From Campylobacterota bacterium (GTDB taxonomy: Bacteria > Campylobacterota > Campylobacteria > Campylobacterales > Nitratiruptoraceae), in contig JAADDW010000038.1 in NCBI GenBank assembly GCA_013153715.1, forward strand, positions 1 to 44,976: a stretch of 44,976 nucleotides of DNA, given 5' to 3'. How positions within the stretch are numbered: the stretch's first letter is position 1; each line of letters opens with the position of its first letter. The notes below the pieces were generated by a model. That model was not told the DNA's origin. It saw nothing but the letters and a program-made list of their open reading frames with translations, and made no database searches. The translations under genes and the position numbers were made by a program. Below, piece by piece: positions 8,278-17,602 of the stretch.

Positions 8278-10940
8278 TAGACCTCCCTCAATTCACACCG
8301 ATCCAGATAGAAGAGAAACCCCCTCACAGGTTTCCCATAGATTGCCTCAACCGCCTCTTTGTAGAACCCCACCTGTTTCAGATATTTCTCCTCATCGTGG
8401 GGCTTCACCGATTTATAATCGATGACGATGAGCTCCTCCTCCCCTTCGATGAGGAGGTCGATGACCCCGTGCTGTCCCCTGAAGATGAAGGGGAGCTCCC
8501 TGTGGAGCCTCCCCCTCTCCAGGAGCTCCCGATAGGCTTCGCTCTCCATCCCCCTCCCGTAGAGTCTCCTGGCCTTCTCCATATCGGTATAGATGCCGTA
8601 CCGGTTGAGGGCGTGGTCGTTCCCCTCCATCTCGAAGAGGAGATGGAGGGCCGATCCGAGGTAGATGGCCTCGTAGTCGTCTGGTTCATACTCCCTCTCT
8701 CCCCGATAGTCCTGGGGATCAAAGTATCTCAGATGTTTAGTGAACCGTTCCACCTCTCCCCTGGGGGAGGGGTTCCCCCCCTCCTGGGGCTCCAGCCGAC
8801 CCCAGACCCCCTCTCCGACCCCACTGGCTTCCAGGGCGACGAGGGAGCTCTTCTCCCTATTCTTCAGAATGAAGAGGGACTCTTTGGCTCGGGTATAGGC
8901 CACATACTCCCTATGTTCCAGGTCCTCCTTCATGAGCTTCTTCTCCCTCTCCAACAGGGCGGCGAAGGAGGGGTCGGCCCACTCAAGGGATTTCATCTTC
9001 ACCCGAATATCTCTGAGCCTTACCCCGTCATAGTCGAAGAGGACCTTATCCCCCCTCTCCCTTCGGGGGGTATCGACCACCACCAGATGGTCAAACTCCA
9101 ACCCCTTGGCCTTGTGGATCGTCATCACATTGATCCCCCTGAAATCTTCTATGGGGAGCTCCTCTCCATACTCATCTATTCTGTGGACAAATTCGACGAG
9201 GTCCCGATAGGTGAGGGAGTGTTCCAGGAGCCTCAAGGTCCCTTCGTCCCAGAGATTGAAGCGGTCTAGGATGGCCTTGACCATTTTGGCGGGGGGACCC
9301 TTGGGGATCTCAATCTCCTCATGGAAGGGGAGGCCGAGGAAGGATTGGAAGTTGGCCAGATAGAGCCGCCCCTTCTCCCGATAGTAGAACCATTTCATTA
9401 GGTCTATGACGGCTCGGGCCTTGGGTTGGTGGATCACCCTCTTCCGACTGGTTGTCACGGCCTCAAGGCCGAACCGCTCCTCAATGAACTCCCCTATCTC
9501 CCGAACCATCTCATTGGTGGAGGTGAGGACCGCTATCTTTATGGGATCGACTCCGACCTCCAGGAGCCTCTTCAGGGCCCTCTCCAGATTCTCCTTGTAG
9601 TGAAACCTCCTTCCCCCCTTTTCAGGGGGGTTGACCATCACCTCCACATACCCTCCCTTTTCCAGGTGGGACCTCTCCTGGAGCTGGAAGACCCGATTGA
9701 CGAACTCTACGATGACCGGTCTGGAGCGGTAATTGGTGCGGAGGCTCTTCTGGACCATGCCGAAGGAGAGGAATTGGTGGTAGACCTCGTCGAAGAGCTG
9801 GCTCTCCCCTCCCCGGAACCGGTAGATGGCCTGTTTTGTATCTCCCACATAGAAGAAGCTCCGGAACCCAGGGCCAGAGGCTATCTCCTCCACGAGGGGG
9901 GCGAAGATCTCCCACTGGGTGATGGAGGTATCCTGGAACTCATCTATCAAGATGTGGCCAATTCTGCTGTCGAGGCGGAAGTAGAGGAAATCCCTGTGGA
10001 TAGAGGTGGAGAGGAGGTCGTAGACCAGATGTTCGATCCCCTTGAAATCCAGGGTATTCTCGCTCCTCTCCAGGAGGGAGAGGGTGGGGCGGTAATACTC
10101 TCTGTAGAGCCGGGTGAGGAGGGCCACTAGGGAGCGTTCCCTGTAGATGAGGACCTTCTGGGCCGTCTCAATCAGCTGGAGGAGGGTTCTCTCCAGCTCC
10201 GGCGAGGCGCACTTCTTGAAGGGGGATCTCTCAAAGATGAGTCCGCCCTCTTTCTGGACATTCCGAATAGGGTCCAAGGCAAGGAGCTTTTCGGGAGGTC
10301 TGTCTACAAATCCCAAGGTTCTCTGGCTACACCCGTTCAGGAGCTCCTTCACCTCCCTCTGGAGCTCCCGGTAACGGGGGAGGGGGTCCTCCTCCACCAG
10401 CTCCTGGAGGGGGGGGAGCTCCTTCTCCCGCTGGTAGAGGAGTTCCAGCTCCTCCCGGGGGGATTTGCGGAGATAGTTACTGAACTGGAGGAGCTTCCCG
10501 AAGAGGGAGGGGGGGAGTCTCTTCAGAAATCTCCTCCAGATCAGCTCTCCGTCCCACCTCTCTATGACCCCGAAATCGAGATCTACCCCCTGGTAGTATC
10601 CAAACTTCCTGGCTATCCGCTGGAGGAAGGAGTCGATGGTCGTTATGTAGATGTCGGAGGTGAGGAAGAGGGAGAGAAGGTGGGGGGCCCTCTCCAGAAG
10701 TTCCCCCTCTTCGAGGGCTGTCTCCCTCTTCAGACTCTCCAGAAATTCCGGATCCTCTCCCAGGGAACCCAATTTGTCCAGAATCCTCCGCCTCATCTCA
10801 TTGGCGGCCTTGTTGGTGAAGGTGACCGCCAGTATCTCGCTGGGGTGGGCCCCCAGATAGAGGAGAGCGATATATCGGGAGGCTAGGGAGAATGTCTTAC
10901 CGCTCCCGGCGCTGGCTTTGAGGCAGAGGAGTCGATCCAT
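8277..10940 (-). CDS. addA: AddA-like helicase-nuclease (UvrD/RecB family)
   Basis: An 887-residue superfamily 1A helicase with a C-terminal nuclease. Motifs in order: Walker A ASAGSGKT (9-16), AVTFTNKAANEMRRR (Ia), ILIDEFQDTS (II), VGDTKQAIYRFRGGES (III), LRTNYRS (IV), VMTIHKAKGLEFDHL (V), EYVAYTRAKESL (VI). The nuclease has GVIDLL (Asp828) and VIDYKS (Asp841, Lys843). AddA drives 3'-5' unwinding and cuts one strand during break repair. The ATG at 10940 has AAAAGGA six bases upstream. The gene begins 60 bp past the rnpB 3' end without an obvious terminator between them, so read-through from rnpB may contribute to expression. Confidence 0.93.
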   Translation of the reverse strand: MDRLLCLKASAGSGKTFSLASRYIALLYLGAHPSEILAVTFTNKAANEMRRRILDKLGSLGEDPEFLESLKRETALEEGELLERAPHLLSLFLTSDIYITTIDSFLQRIARKFGYYQGVDLDFGVIERWDGELIWRRFLKRLPPSLFGKLLQFSNYLRKSPREELELLYQREKELPPLQELVEEDPLPRYRELQREVKELLNGCSQRTLGFVDRPPEKLLALDPIRNVQKEGGLIFERSPFKKCASPELERTLLQLIETAQKVLIYRERSLVALLTRLYREYYRPTLSLLERSENTLDFKGIEHLVYDLLSTSIHRDFLYFRLDSRIGHILIDEFQDTSITQWEIFAPLVEEIASGPGFRSFFYVGDTKQAIYRFRGGESQLFDEVYHQFLSFGMVQKSLRTNYRSRPVIVEFVNRVFQLQERSHLEKGGYVEVMVNPPEKGGRRFHYKENLERALKRLLEVGVDPIKIAVLTSTNEMVREIGEFIEERFGLEAVTTSRKRVIHQPKARAVIDLMKWFYYREKGRLYLANFQSFLGLPFHEEIEIPKGPPAKMVKAILDRFNLWDEGTLRLLEHSLTYRDLVEFVHRIDEYGEELPIEDFRGINVMTIHKAKGLEFDHLVVVDTPRRERGDKVLFDYDGVRLRDIRVKMKSLEWADPSFAALLEREKKLMKEDLEHREYVAYTRAKESLFILKNREKSSLVALEASGVGEGVWGRLEPQEGGNPSPRGEVERFTKHLRYFDPQDYRGEREYEPDDYEAIYLGSALHLLFEMEGNDHALNRYGIYTDMEKARRLYGRGMESEAYRELLERGRLHRELPFIFRGQHGVIDLLIEGEEELIVIDYKSVKPHDEEKYLKQVGFYKEAVEAIYGKPVRGFLFYLDRCELREV

Positions 10941-11000
10941 CTCCGATCCTTTTCGAGGATTGTCTCTCAGATGAGAAGATTGGATAGAAGGGTTAGGGGT

Positions 11001-11342
11001 GGTGCGACTCTAAGCCGAGTTCTGTCGAGGATAGCTATTTATCTAGGCACCTATGTCACCATAGGGCTCCAGCGCTAGACTCAGAGTGTGGGGCTCTAAC
11101 CAGGTCTAGCTTGCTGCGGGTTGGGTTTACACTGCCCTCCCTATTGCTAGGGAGGCGGTGGGCTCTTACCCCACCCTTTCACCCTTGCCTGTGCCCGAAG
11201 GCCATCGGCGGTCTCCTCTCTGTTGCACTCTCCCTCGGCTTATCCCAGAGGGCTTCGCCGGCCACCTGTTAGGTGGAACCCTGCCCCACTGCAGCTCGGA
11301 CTTTCCTCTTGGCCCGGAGGCCAAGCAGCTATCAGTCGCACC
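11001..11342 (-). ncRNA. rnpB: RNase P RNA (M1 RNA)
   Basis: A bacterial type-A RNase P RNA on the minus strand. The 5' end GGTGCGACT (11342-11334) pairs perfectly with the 3' end AGTCGCACC (11009-11001) as helix P1. The universally conserved GAGGAAAGTCC follows near the 5' end, and ACAGAACTCGGCTTA, the conserved 3' element that forms P4, lies near the 3' end. The total of 342 nt is normal for the family. The RNA removes 5' leaders from tRNA precursors. Ends are set by P1 and could differ by a few bases. Confidence 0.97.
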
Positions 11343-11349
11343 GGAGAAT

Positions 11350-11355
11350 ATTATA
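11350..11355 (-). promoter_or_regulatory. -10 box of rnpB
   Basis: TATAAT in TATGGTATAATATTCTCC on the minus strand. There are seven bases between it and the P1 5' end at 11342, which is the expected spacing to a start site. No clear -35 is seen. The patatin-like gene ends only 15 bp upstream (11370). Confidence 0.8.
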
Positions 11356-11369
11356 CCATAAAGCTCGGA

Positions 11370-12353
11370 CTACCTCTCCAGCAGTTCCATAACCCGCTCT
11401 ATTGTCTCCTTCTTATCTCCGATGAAGGCCAGATTTTTGAGAATTCCCAACTTCCCCGTATCATCGAGGCGGATCGAGGTGGGGAGAGAGGGGTTGATTC
11501 GGAAGAACCTCTTCCCCAGGAGGATATTGATTTGGTAGCTGATCAGGCTCGATTGGGCGTTGAAGAGAATTTCAATGAGGGGGACGATGAGGTCCCTCTT
11601 GAGCAGGGGCTCCACAATATTCTGGCTGTCCAGAGCCCAGCTGAATATTCCACCCCCCTTCTTCAGCTTGTTGACATCGTAGGGGGTGTAGACCATTTTG
11701 CCCGTTCCAATGGAGAGGAGGCGGATTCTATCGAGGTCGTGGACCTTGTTGAACCCTTCGATGAGGCCGACCATGGCCGGATTGTTGGCAACCAGCCCAC
11801 CATCGGCAAGGAAGTTACTATACTTTGTATCGACAGGGGGGAAATAGATGGGGGCGGCGCAGGTGGCCAGGACCGCATCGATGAGTTTCTCATCGGCCCG
11901 CTGGTTGTAGATCGGCTCATAGGGGCTCTTGAAGAAGAGAGGTTTCGCCGTCGCAATATCGACACTGGTCAGGCAGAGGTGGGTCTGCAGGTCGAAGAAG
12001 GTCTTCTCCCCTACAATCTCCAGGAGGTACTTTCTCAAAAGATTTTGATTGTATTTGGGTTTGATGATCCCCTTGTAGTGGGGACGGAATATCTTTTGGA
12101 CCAGATTTTCGTAGAGCTCCCTGGTCTCCCGGGCACTCTTCCCTAGAGCGAGGGCTGTGGCGATAATCCCCCCTGTCGATGTCCCTACGATGAGATCGAA
12201 CCGCTGTCCGATGGGGAGATCGTCACCGTAGAACCTATTGAGGCCCTTCTCAATCCGCTCCAGAATGGAGATTGTCAGGTAGCCCCGTATCCCTCCCCCA
12301 TCTAGGGAGAGGATACGGAAGATGGACTTCTCCCCTTTGGGTTCCCTTTCCAT
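11370..12353 (-). CDS. Patatin-like phospholipase
   Basis: A 327-residue patatin-domain protein with all catalytic signatures: the oxyanion-hole loop DGGGIRG (about 18-24), the nucleophile elbow GTSTGG with Ser59, and the catalytic Asp184 in DGG. Such enzymes hydrolyse acyl chains from phospho- or other lipids. There is no signal peptide or membrane segment, so it is probably cytoplasmic or peripheral. It starts 10 nt after oorC and probably lies on that transcript. No Shine-Dalgarno is visible before the ATG, suggesting low or coupled translation. The N-terminal pattern resembles CapV-type phospholipases of CBASS defence, but no cyclase gene is adjacent, so a housekeeping lipid role is at least as likely. 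Confidence 0.87.
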   Translation of the reverse strand: MEREPKGEKSIFRILSLDGGGIRGYLTISILERIEKGLNRFYGDDLPIGQRFDLIVGTSTGGIIATALALGKSARETRELYENLVQKIFRPHYKGIIKPKYNQNLLRKYLLEIVGEKTFFDLQTHLCLTSVDIATAKPLFFKSPYEPIYNQRADEKLIDAVLATCAAPIYFPPVDTKYSNFLADGGLVANNPAMVGLIEGFNKVHDLDRIRLLSIGTGKMVYTPYDVNKLKKGGGIFSWALDSQNIVEPLLKRDLIVPLIEILFNAQSSLISYQINILLGKRFFRINPSLPTSIRLDDTGKLGILKNLAFIGDKKETIERVMELLER

Positions 12354-12363
12354 AGGAGAGAGG

Positions 12364-12984
12364 CTACTTTATTGTTTCACAGACATCTTTAGCTTTCATC
12401 TCCTCGACCTGGGCCACACTTTGGAGGGCCCCCTTCTCCTTAGCCTCTTTGGCATATTTGACCCCCAGCTCGTAGGCCTTCTTGTTGAGGTCTATAAATT
12501 TGGGGGGTACCTTGCTGATCATTGTTTCGAAGACTAGATCGTTGGGGAGGACTCCTGTCATCTCCACAGTGACTCCGAGGGCGACGACGGACTGGGTCAC
12601 CACATTTCCTACCTCCTCTTTGGCGATGGAGATAATGGGGATGGCATACATCTCCCACCGATCTATATCCTCCTGGGTCGGGGTGACCAGGTTGGGCTCC
12701 ACTACGATAACCCCTCCATCTTTGACCCCTGTCTTGAACTGGTTGTAGCTGACCTGGGCGGTGGAGAGCATAAACTCAATCTCCCCCTCATTGGCGTAGG
12801 GGTAGAGAATCTCGTCGTCATCGAGGATAATATCGACCTTTGTCGGTCCCCCCCGAACCTGGGAGGTGTAGGTAGCCGCCTTGACTCCGTAACCTCCCTC
12901 TTTGATCTTGGCCGCCGCAAGGATCTCCCCTGCCAGCAGAACCCCCTGTCCACCAACACCTGTAAAGCGTAGTTGATGTCTCAT
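12364..12984 (-). CDS. oorC: 2-oxoglutarate:acceptor oxidoreductase, gamma subunit
   Basis: A 206-residue gamma subunit of the OOR complex. The start RFTGVGGQGVLLAGEILA and YTSQVRGGPTKVDI are diagnostic of the gamma domain of 2-oxoacid:ferredoxin oxidoreductases. The complex interconverts 2-oxoglutarate plus CoA with succinyl-CoA and CO2 using ferredoxin or flavodoxin-type carriers. It can run reductively in the rTCA cycle. It is the last OOR gene, 28 nt downstream of oorB. The C-terminal charged tail ends in VCETIK. Confidence 0.95.
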   Translation of the reverse strand: MRHQLRFTGVGGQGVLLAGEILAAAKIKEGGYGVKAATYTSQVRGGPTKVDIILDDDEILYPYANEGEIEFMLSTAQVSYNQFKTGVKDGGVIVVEPNLVTPTQEDIDRWEMYAIPIISIAKEEVGNVVTQSVVALGVTVEMTGVLPNDLVFETMISKVPPKFIDLNKKAYELGVKYAKEAKEKGALQSVAQVEEMKAKDVCETIK

Positions 12985-13012
12985 CTTCCCAATCCTTTGA
13001 CTCTCTTTTTAA

Positions 13013-13864
13013 TTAGGGTTTCACCTGGATAGGAATATCCACCTTCTTCTTGTTCTGGGCCGCTTCGATGACGAGGTCGTAGGCGTCGCAATACTCCATC
13101 TGATCCTCCACATGGTGGAGAATACCTGTCGGGAAGTAGTTGCGCTTCTCCTCATCGGAGAGCTTCTCATACTTGTTCTTGGGCATCGTGATACTGTCGA
13201 TCCACTGCTGGTTCTCGATGGCCTCTCCCATCTTGTTCTTTCGACCCAGGTTGACATGGCAGTTACTGAAGACATCGAAGAAGCTGAAGCCTCTGTGTTC
13301 AAAGCCCTTGATAAACATCTTCTCCAACTTCTTGGGATCGGTTACAGTCTCCCGGGCAATGAAGGTAGCCCCTGCCCCTTTGGCCAGTTCGCAGGCGTCG
13401 AAGGTCGGGTCGATATTGCCGTACTGGGTTGTTACCGCCCACATCCCTTTGGGAGTTGTCGGGCTCACTTGGGAGTTGGTCAGACCGTAGATGAAGTTGT
13501 TGATGAGGATGAAGTTGAGGTCGATATTCCTCCGACACCCGTGGATTGTATGGTTCCCTCCGATGGCGAGTCCATCACCATCTCCGGCGACGACGATCAC
13601 ATGTTTATCCGGGTTGGCCAGTTTGATACCTGTTGCATAGGCCACAGTCCGCCCGTGGGTTGTGTGGACGGTGTTGCAGTTGAGATAGGAGCTGAACCGC
13701 CCGGAACAGCCAATCCCGGAGACGACACAGACATCGTCCATACTCCAACCCAGCTTATCGATGGCCCGGATGACCGATTTCAAGATGATACCATCACCGC
13801 ATCCCCAACACCAGAGTGTTGGCATCTTGTCCGTTCTGAGATATTCATTATAGTTGAATGCCAT
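13013..13864 (-). CDS. oorB: 2-oxoglutarate:acceptor oxidoreductase, beta subunit
   Basis: A 283-residue TPP-binding beta subunit. WCWGCGDGIILKS near residue 18 and SGIGCSGRF carry the cluster-associated cysteines of the family. The TPP/Mg site is VVAGDGDGLAIGGNH with downstream NNFIYGLTNSQ. It works with OorA, OorC and OorD in one cytoplasmic complex. The ATG at 13864 follows a GGGGGAG Shine-Dalgarno and lies 12 nt after the oorA stop. Confidence 0.97.
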   Translation of the reverse strand: MAFNYNEYLRTDKMPTLWCWGCGDGIILKSVIRAIDKLGWSMDDVCVVSGIGCSGRFSSYLNCNTVHTTHGRTVAYATGIKLANPDKHVIVVAGDGDGLAIGGNHTIHGCRRNIDLNFILINNFIYGLTNSQVSPTTPKGMWAVTTQYGNIDPTFDACELAKGAGATFIARETVTDPKKLEKMFIKGFEHRGFSFFDVFSNCHVNLGRKNKMGEAIENQQWIDSITMPKNKYEKLSDEEKRNYFPTGILHHVEDQMEYCDAYDLVIEAAQNKKKVDIPIQVKP

Positions 13865-13876
13865 CTGCTCCCCCTT

Positions 13877-15028
13877 CTACTTGATACCCATCTCTTTCAA
13901 TTTCTCGATGATCTCTGCTGGAGAGATCGGCCTTCCGTTCGCCTTGTTGAGACCTACAGGCCGTTTCTTCATGACCCGCTCGACCTCATCGATATACTGT
14001 CCCATATTGAGCTCTGGCATGAGGATTCTCTCTGCGGGGAACCGTTCAGCCAGCTCTCTCATCTTCTCTTCAGGGCTGGGCCAGAGTGTGATGGGTCGGA
14101 ACATTCCGATCTTTACCCCCTGCTCCCTCAATCTGTTAATGGCTTCTCGGGCCGCCCTACTCACACTTCCGTAGGCCACAATGAGCCACTCGGCGTCGTC
14201 GAGGAGATACTCCTCATAGCTGTCTAGGAGATCTTTTCTCCTCACATCGATCTTTCTGTGGAGTCTCTCGATGAGGTTCTGGCAGATTTCGGCATCTTCT
14301 GTCGGGAACCCTGTCGGTCCGTGGTGGAGACCTGTCAGGTGGAACCTGTACCCCTGGAACATGGGGGGGATGACGGCCGGCTTGTCATTGGGAACATCGA
14401 AGGGCTTGAACTCCTCCTTGGGAATGGAGGGATCCGGCTTGGCCCGATTTACAATGGATTTCTGGACCTCCTCCAGATCGGGGAGAATGGCCTTTCCGTG
14501 CATATGGCCCAGAGTCTCGTCGAGGAGGACGAAGACAATGGTCATCAGCTCTTCGGCCACATTGAAGGCCCGGACAACTTCGGTATAGCACTCCTCCAGA
14601 CTTCCTGGACAGAAGGCGATAGCCTTGTAATCCCCGTGGGTCGGGGCTTTGGCCTGGTTAATATCCCCCTGTTGGACCCGTGTCGGGAGACCTGTGGAGG
14701 GCCCTCCCCTCATGACGTTGGTAATGACCAAGGGGGTCTCTGTCATGAAGCCGAGACCGATCTGCTCCGCTTTGAGGCTGATTCCGGGACCCGATGTGTT
14801 GGTCATCGATTTGACCCCGCTCATGCTGGCACCGAGGGCGACAGCTATTCCGCCGATCTCATCTTCCATCTGGATAAACTTCCCTCCGACCCGGGGGAGG
14901 AGGACACTCATCTCATGGGCCACCTCACTGGACGGGGTGATGGGATACCCTCCAAAGAACCGACATCCGGCATCGACAGCCGCCAATGCGGCCAGCTCGT
15001 TCCCACTGGAAATAACTTCTCTTGCCAT
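13877..15028 (-). CDS. oorA: 2-oxoglutarate:acceptor oxidoreductase, alpha subunit
   Basis: A 383-residue alpha subunit. The pyrimidine-binding domain begins SSGNELAALAAVDAGCRFFG and GYPITPSSE, followed by TNTSGPGISLKAEQIG and the substrate-side segment MRGGPSTGLPTRVQQGD, all typical of KorA/OorA. The C-terminal domain (WLIVAYGSVSRAAREAI) corresponds to domain II of the family. AAGGAG is placed six bases before the ATG at 15028. It lies 12 nt after oorD. Confidence 0.97.
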   Translation of the reverse strand: MAREVISSGNELAALAAVDAGCRFFGGYPITPSSEVAHEMSVLLPRVGGKFIQMEDEIGGIAVALGASMSGVKSMTNTSGPGISLKAEQIGLGFMTETPLVITNVMRGGPSTGLPTRVQQGDINQAKAPTHGDYKAIAFCPGSLEECYTEVVRAFNVAEELMTIVFVLLDETLGHMHGKAILPDLEEVQKSIVNRAKPDPSIPKEEFKPFDVPNDKPAVIPPMFQGYRFHLTGLHHGPTGFPTEDAEICQNLIERLHRKIDVRRKDLLDSYEEYLLDDAEWLIVAYGSVSRAAREAINRLREQGVKIGMFRPITLWPSPEEKMRELAERFPAERILMPELNMGQYIDEVERVMKKRPVGLNKANGRPISPAEIIEKLKEMGIK

Positions 15029-15040
15029 GGACTCTCCTTC

Positions 15041-15379
15041 CTACGCACAGAGTGCTTTGAGATCTTCTTCCCGTGCCATAAACTTATTCTTCTTGATCGC
15101 CTCGGCACGCTCCTTAGCCTCTTGGGTCAGCTTGGCAAACTTATACTCCTTCCTATCGGCTACCATAATTGCGAAATCGGGACACTCCAGCTCGCAGTCG
15201 TTACATCCGATACAAGCCTCCGGGTAGGCCACCTTCACCATGGCTCCCAAAATCGTTTTGGGCTCCGGAACCATGACCAGAACGCCGGCGGGGCAGTAGG
15301 CGACACAGAGATCGCAGGCCTTGCAGTTGCTCTCCTCCACCCAGACAGGTGTGTTCTCAGGGGCTTTTATGAGACCCAT
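15041..15379 (-). CDS. oorD: 2-oxoglutarate:acceptor oxidoreductase, delta (ferredoxin) subunit
   Basis: A 112-residue ferredoxin-like subunit with two [4Fe-4S] motifs: CKACDLCVAYCP and CIGCNDCELECP. It passes electrons between the OorB catalytic site and the external carrier. The C-terminal 35 residues are a basic and acidic extension after the ferredoxin fold. It is first in the oorDABC order characteristic of Campylobacterota. AAAAAGGAG precedes the ATG at 15379. Confidence 0.95.
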   Translation of the reverse strand: MGLIKAPENTPVWVEESNCKACDLCVAYCPAGVLVMVPEPKTILGAMVKVAYPEACIGCNDCELECPDFAIMVADRKEYKFAKLTQEAKERAEAIKKNKFMAREEDLKALCA

Positions 15380-15429
15380 TGCACTCTCCTTTTTCTAAAA
15401 TATTCGGACTCCAGCTTCACAGGCTCTCC

Positions 15430-15456
15430 CGATAAGCCGCTATCGACAAAATGATA
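15430..15456 (-). promoter_or_regulatory. Candidate oorDABC promoter with overlapping inverted repeat
   Basis: On the minus strand TATCAT (15451-15456) matches TATAAT in five of six positions. The predicted start near 15444 falls inside an inverted repeat CGATA-agccgc-TATCG (15430-15445). A repeat at the start site is a plausible operator. This gap of 178 bp after sucD is the largest in the TCA block. No binding protein is known. Confidence 0.4.
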
Positions 15457-15557
15457 ACCTAAACTTATTGATATTCTCCTCAATTCTCCCCCTCTCCCTC
15501 CCCTTTCGGGGCCTCTGTTACCATTGGAGGCAGGGGAGGGATCTCCAGGGGATATTC

Positions 15558-16430
15558 CTACTTACCTAGGGCTGTGGCTACCGTCTTTCCAATGTCGGCC
15601 GGTGACTTGACCACATGGACTCCGGCGGCTTCCAGAGCCTCCATCTTCTCCTGGGCTGTCCCACTGCTTCCGCTGATAATGGCTCCGGCATGGCCCATCC
15701 TCTTCCCTTTGGGGGCTGTCTGGCCTGCAATGAAGGCGATGACAGGTTTGGAGATGTTCTCCTTGATGAATTCGGCCGCTTCGATCTCCAGAGTCCCTCC
15801 GATCTCTCCGATCATGACGATGGCTTCGGTCTCGGGATCGGCTTCAAACATGGGGAGGAGTTGTTTGTAGCTCAATCCGATGATGGGGTCCCCTCCAATT
15901 CCGACGGCCGTCGTAATTCCGAGGCCCTCCTTGACCACCTGGTTACTGGCTTCGTAGGTGAGGGTTCCAGATTTGCTGATGAGACCGACAGGTCCCTTCT
16001 TGAAGATGAAGCCGGGCATAATACCGATCTTGCACTCCTCGGCTGTGATGATCCCGGGGCAGTTGGGGCCGATGGTCTTCATTCCATGTTTTGTGGCGTA
16101 CATCTTGGCGTACATCATATCTTTGACTGGAGCCCCCTCGGTGATGATGACCGCCAGCTCTATCCCCGCTTCTGCCGCTTCCATGACGGCGTCTGCCGTG
16201 AAGGCGGGGGGGACGAAGATCATACTGACTGTGGCCCCTGTGGCATCGACAGCCTCTTTGACCGTATTGAAGACGGGGCGGTCCAGATGGGTCTGCCCCC
16301 CCTTCCCAGGGGTGACCCCTCCGACAATCTGGGTACCGTACTCAATACATTGCTGGGAGTGGAAGGTCCCCTCCTTTCCTGTGAATCCCTGAACGATGAC
16401 CTTTGTATCCTTATTGACCAAGATGCTCAT
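15558..16430 (-). CDS. sucD: Succinyl-CoA synthetase, alpha subunit
   Basis: A 290-residue alpha subunit of ADP-forming succinyl-CoA ligase. The N-terminal CoA-binding fold shows [15 protein letters not shown], then GVTPGKGG. The phosphohistidine site is [17 protein letters not shown] with the active His. It converts succinate and CoA to succinyl-CoA, or the reverse, next to the OOR enzyme that uses the product. Its ATG shares one base with the sucC stop (TAATG), so expression with sucC is coupled. Confidence 0.97.
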   Translation of the reverse strand: MSILVNKDTKVIVQGFTGKEGTFHSQQCIEYGTQIVGGVTPGKGGQTHLDRPVFNTVKEAVDATGATVSMIFVPPAFTADAVMEAAEAGIELAVIITEGAPVKDMMYAKMYATKHGMKTIGPNCPGIITAEECKIGIMPGFIFKKGPVGLISKSGTLTYEASNQVVKEGLGITTAVGIGGDPIIGLSYKQLLPMFEADPETEAIVMIGEIGGTLEIEAAEFIKENISKPVIAFIAGQTAPKGKRMGHAGAIISGSSGTAQEKMEALEAAGVHVVKSPADIGKTVATALGK

Positions 16431-17602
16431 TATAGCTCTCCTTTCGCGGCGGCGACGGCTTTTCTGGCTCCGTCGGCCAGATCGGTGGCGGGAATGATAT
16501 TCTTGATATTGGCCTTCTGGAGGATCTCAGCCGCCTCCTCGGCATTGGTTCCATCAAGTCTCACAATGACGGGGACATTGACCTCTACCTGTTTGGTGGC
16601 TTGGAGAATTCCGTTGGCTATCCGATCACACCGGACAATACCGCCGAAGATATTGACGAAGATCGACTTCACATTCTCATCTTGGAGGATCAGTTCAAAA
16701 CCTTTGGCCACTGTATCGGGATTGGCGCCGCCCCCCACATCGAGGAAGTTGGCAGGCTCTCCCCCCTCATGTTTGATAATATCCATGGTGGCCATGGCGA
16801 GCCCTGCGCCGTTGACCATACATCCCACATTCCCATCGAGATTGACATAGCTGAGCCCATACTTCTTGGCTTCCAGCTCGACAGGATCCTCTTCGCTCAG
16901 ATCCCTCATCTCCATAATGTCGGGATGGCGGTAGAGGGCGTTATCGTCGAAGCCCATCTTGGCGTCGAGGGCCAGGAACTCCCCGCTTCCGGTCTTGATG
17001 AGGGGGTTGATCTCGATCATCTCCGCATCTTTGTCCATATAGACTTTGTAGAGGGCTTCGGCAAATTTGATAAAGGGGCGGATCTCCTCTTTACTCAATC
17101 CCAACCCGAAGGCCAATTTTCTCCCGTGGAACCCTTGGAAGCCGATGGTGGGATCGATGGCCACCTTGATAATCTTCTCGGGATGTTGGGCCGCCACCTC
17201 CTCAATCTCCATCCCCCCTTCAGTTGAGGCCATCATGACCGGCATTTCGAGGCTCCGATCCAGAACCATACCGAGATAGTACTCCTTCTGGATGTCGGCT
17301 CCCTCCTCTACATAGACCTTCTCTACCCTCTTCCCTTCGGGACCTGTCTGGTGGGTGACCAGCACCATACCGATCATCTCTTCGGCGATCTTCTCCACCT
17401 CATCGAGACTCCTCGCCAGCTTGACACCGCCGGCCTTTCCCCGACCTCCCGCATGGATTTGGGCCTTGACGACCCAGAGATTTCCGCCCAGTTGGGCCGC
17501 TACCTCTCGTGCCTCCGGTCCCGTAAAGGCGACTCCCCCCCTGGGAACGGGGACCCCGTACTCTCTGAAAATCTCCTTGGCCTGATACTCATGGATATTC
17601 AT
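16430..17602 (-). CDS. sucC: Succinyl-CoA synthetase, beta subunit
   Basis: A 390-residue beta subunit with the ATP-grasp domain first ([38 protein letters not shown]) and the ligase-CoA domain last ([16 protein letters not shown]). [15 protein letters not shown] is the family signature. The length is typical. AGAAAGGAGAGAGA directly precedes the ATG at 17602, a strong ribosome site. A leader with perfect hairpins lies upstream, separating it from fumB. Confidence 0.97.
   Translation of the reverse strand: MNIHEYQAKEIFREYGVPVPRGGVAFTGPEAREVAAQLGGNLWVVKAQIHAGGRGKAGGVKLARSLDEVEKIAEEMIGMVLVTHQTGPEGKRVEKVYVEEGADIQKEYYLGMVLDRSLEMPVMMASTEGGMEIEEVAAQHPEKIIKVAIDPTIGFQGFHGRKLAFGLGLSKEEIRPFIKFAEALYKVYMDKDAEMIEINPLIKTGSGEFLALDAKMGFDDNALYRHPDIMEMRDLSEEDPVELEAKKYGLSYVNLDGNVGCMVNGAGLAMATMDIIKHEGGEPANFLDVGGGANPDTVAKGFELILQDENVKSIFVNIFGGIVRCDRIANGILQATKQVEVNVPVIVRLDGTNAEEAAEILQKANIKNIIPATDLADGARKAVAAAKGEL

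Noticed and set aside
11370-12353. CBASS or other antiphage island around the patatin gene.
   Set aside because: No CD-NTase, HORMA, TRIP13, E1/E2-like or toxin gene lies within 10 kb on either side; neighbours are metabolic genes and rnpB.
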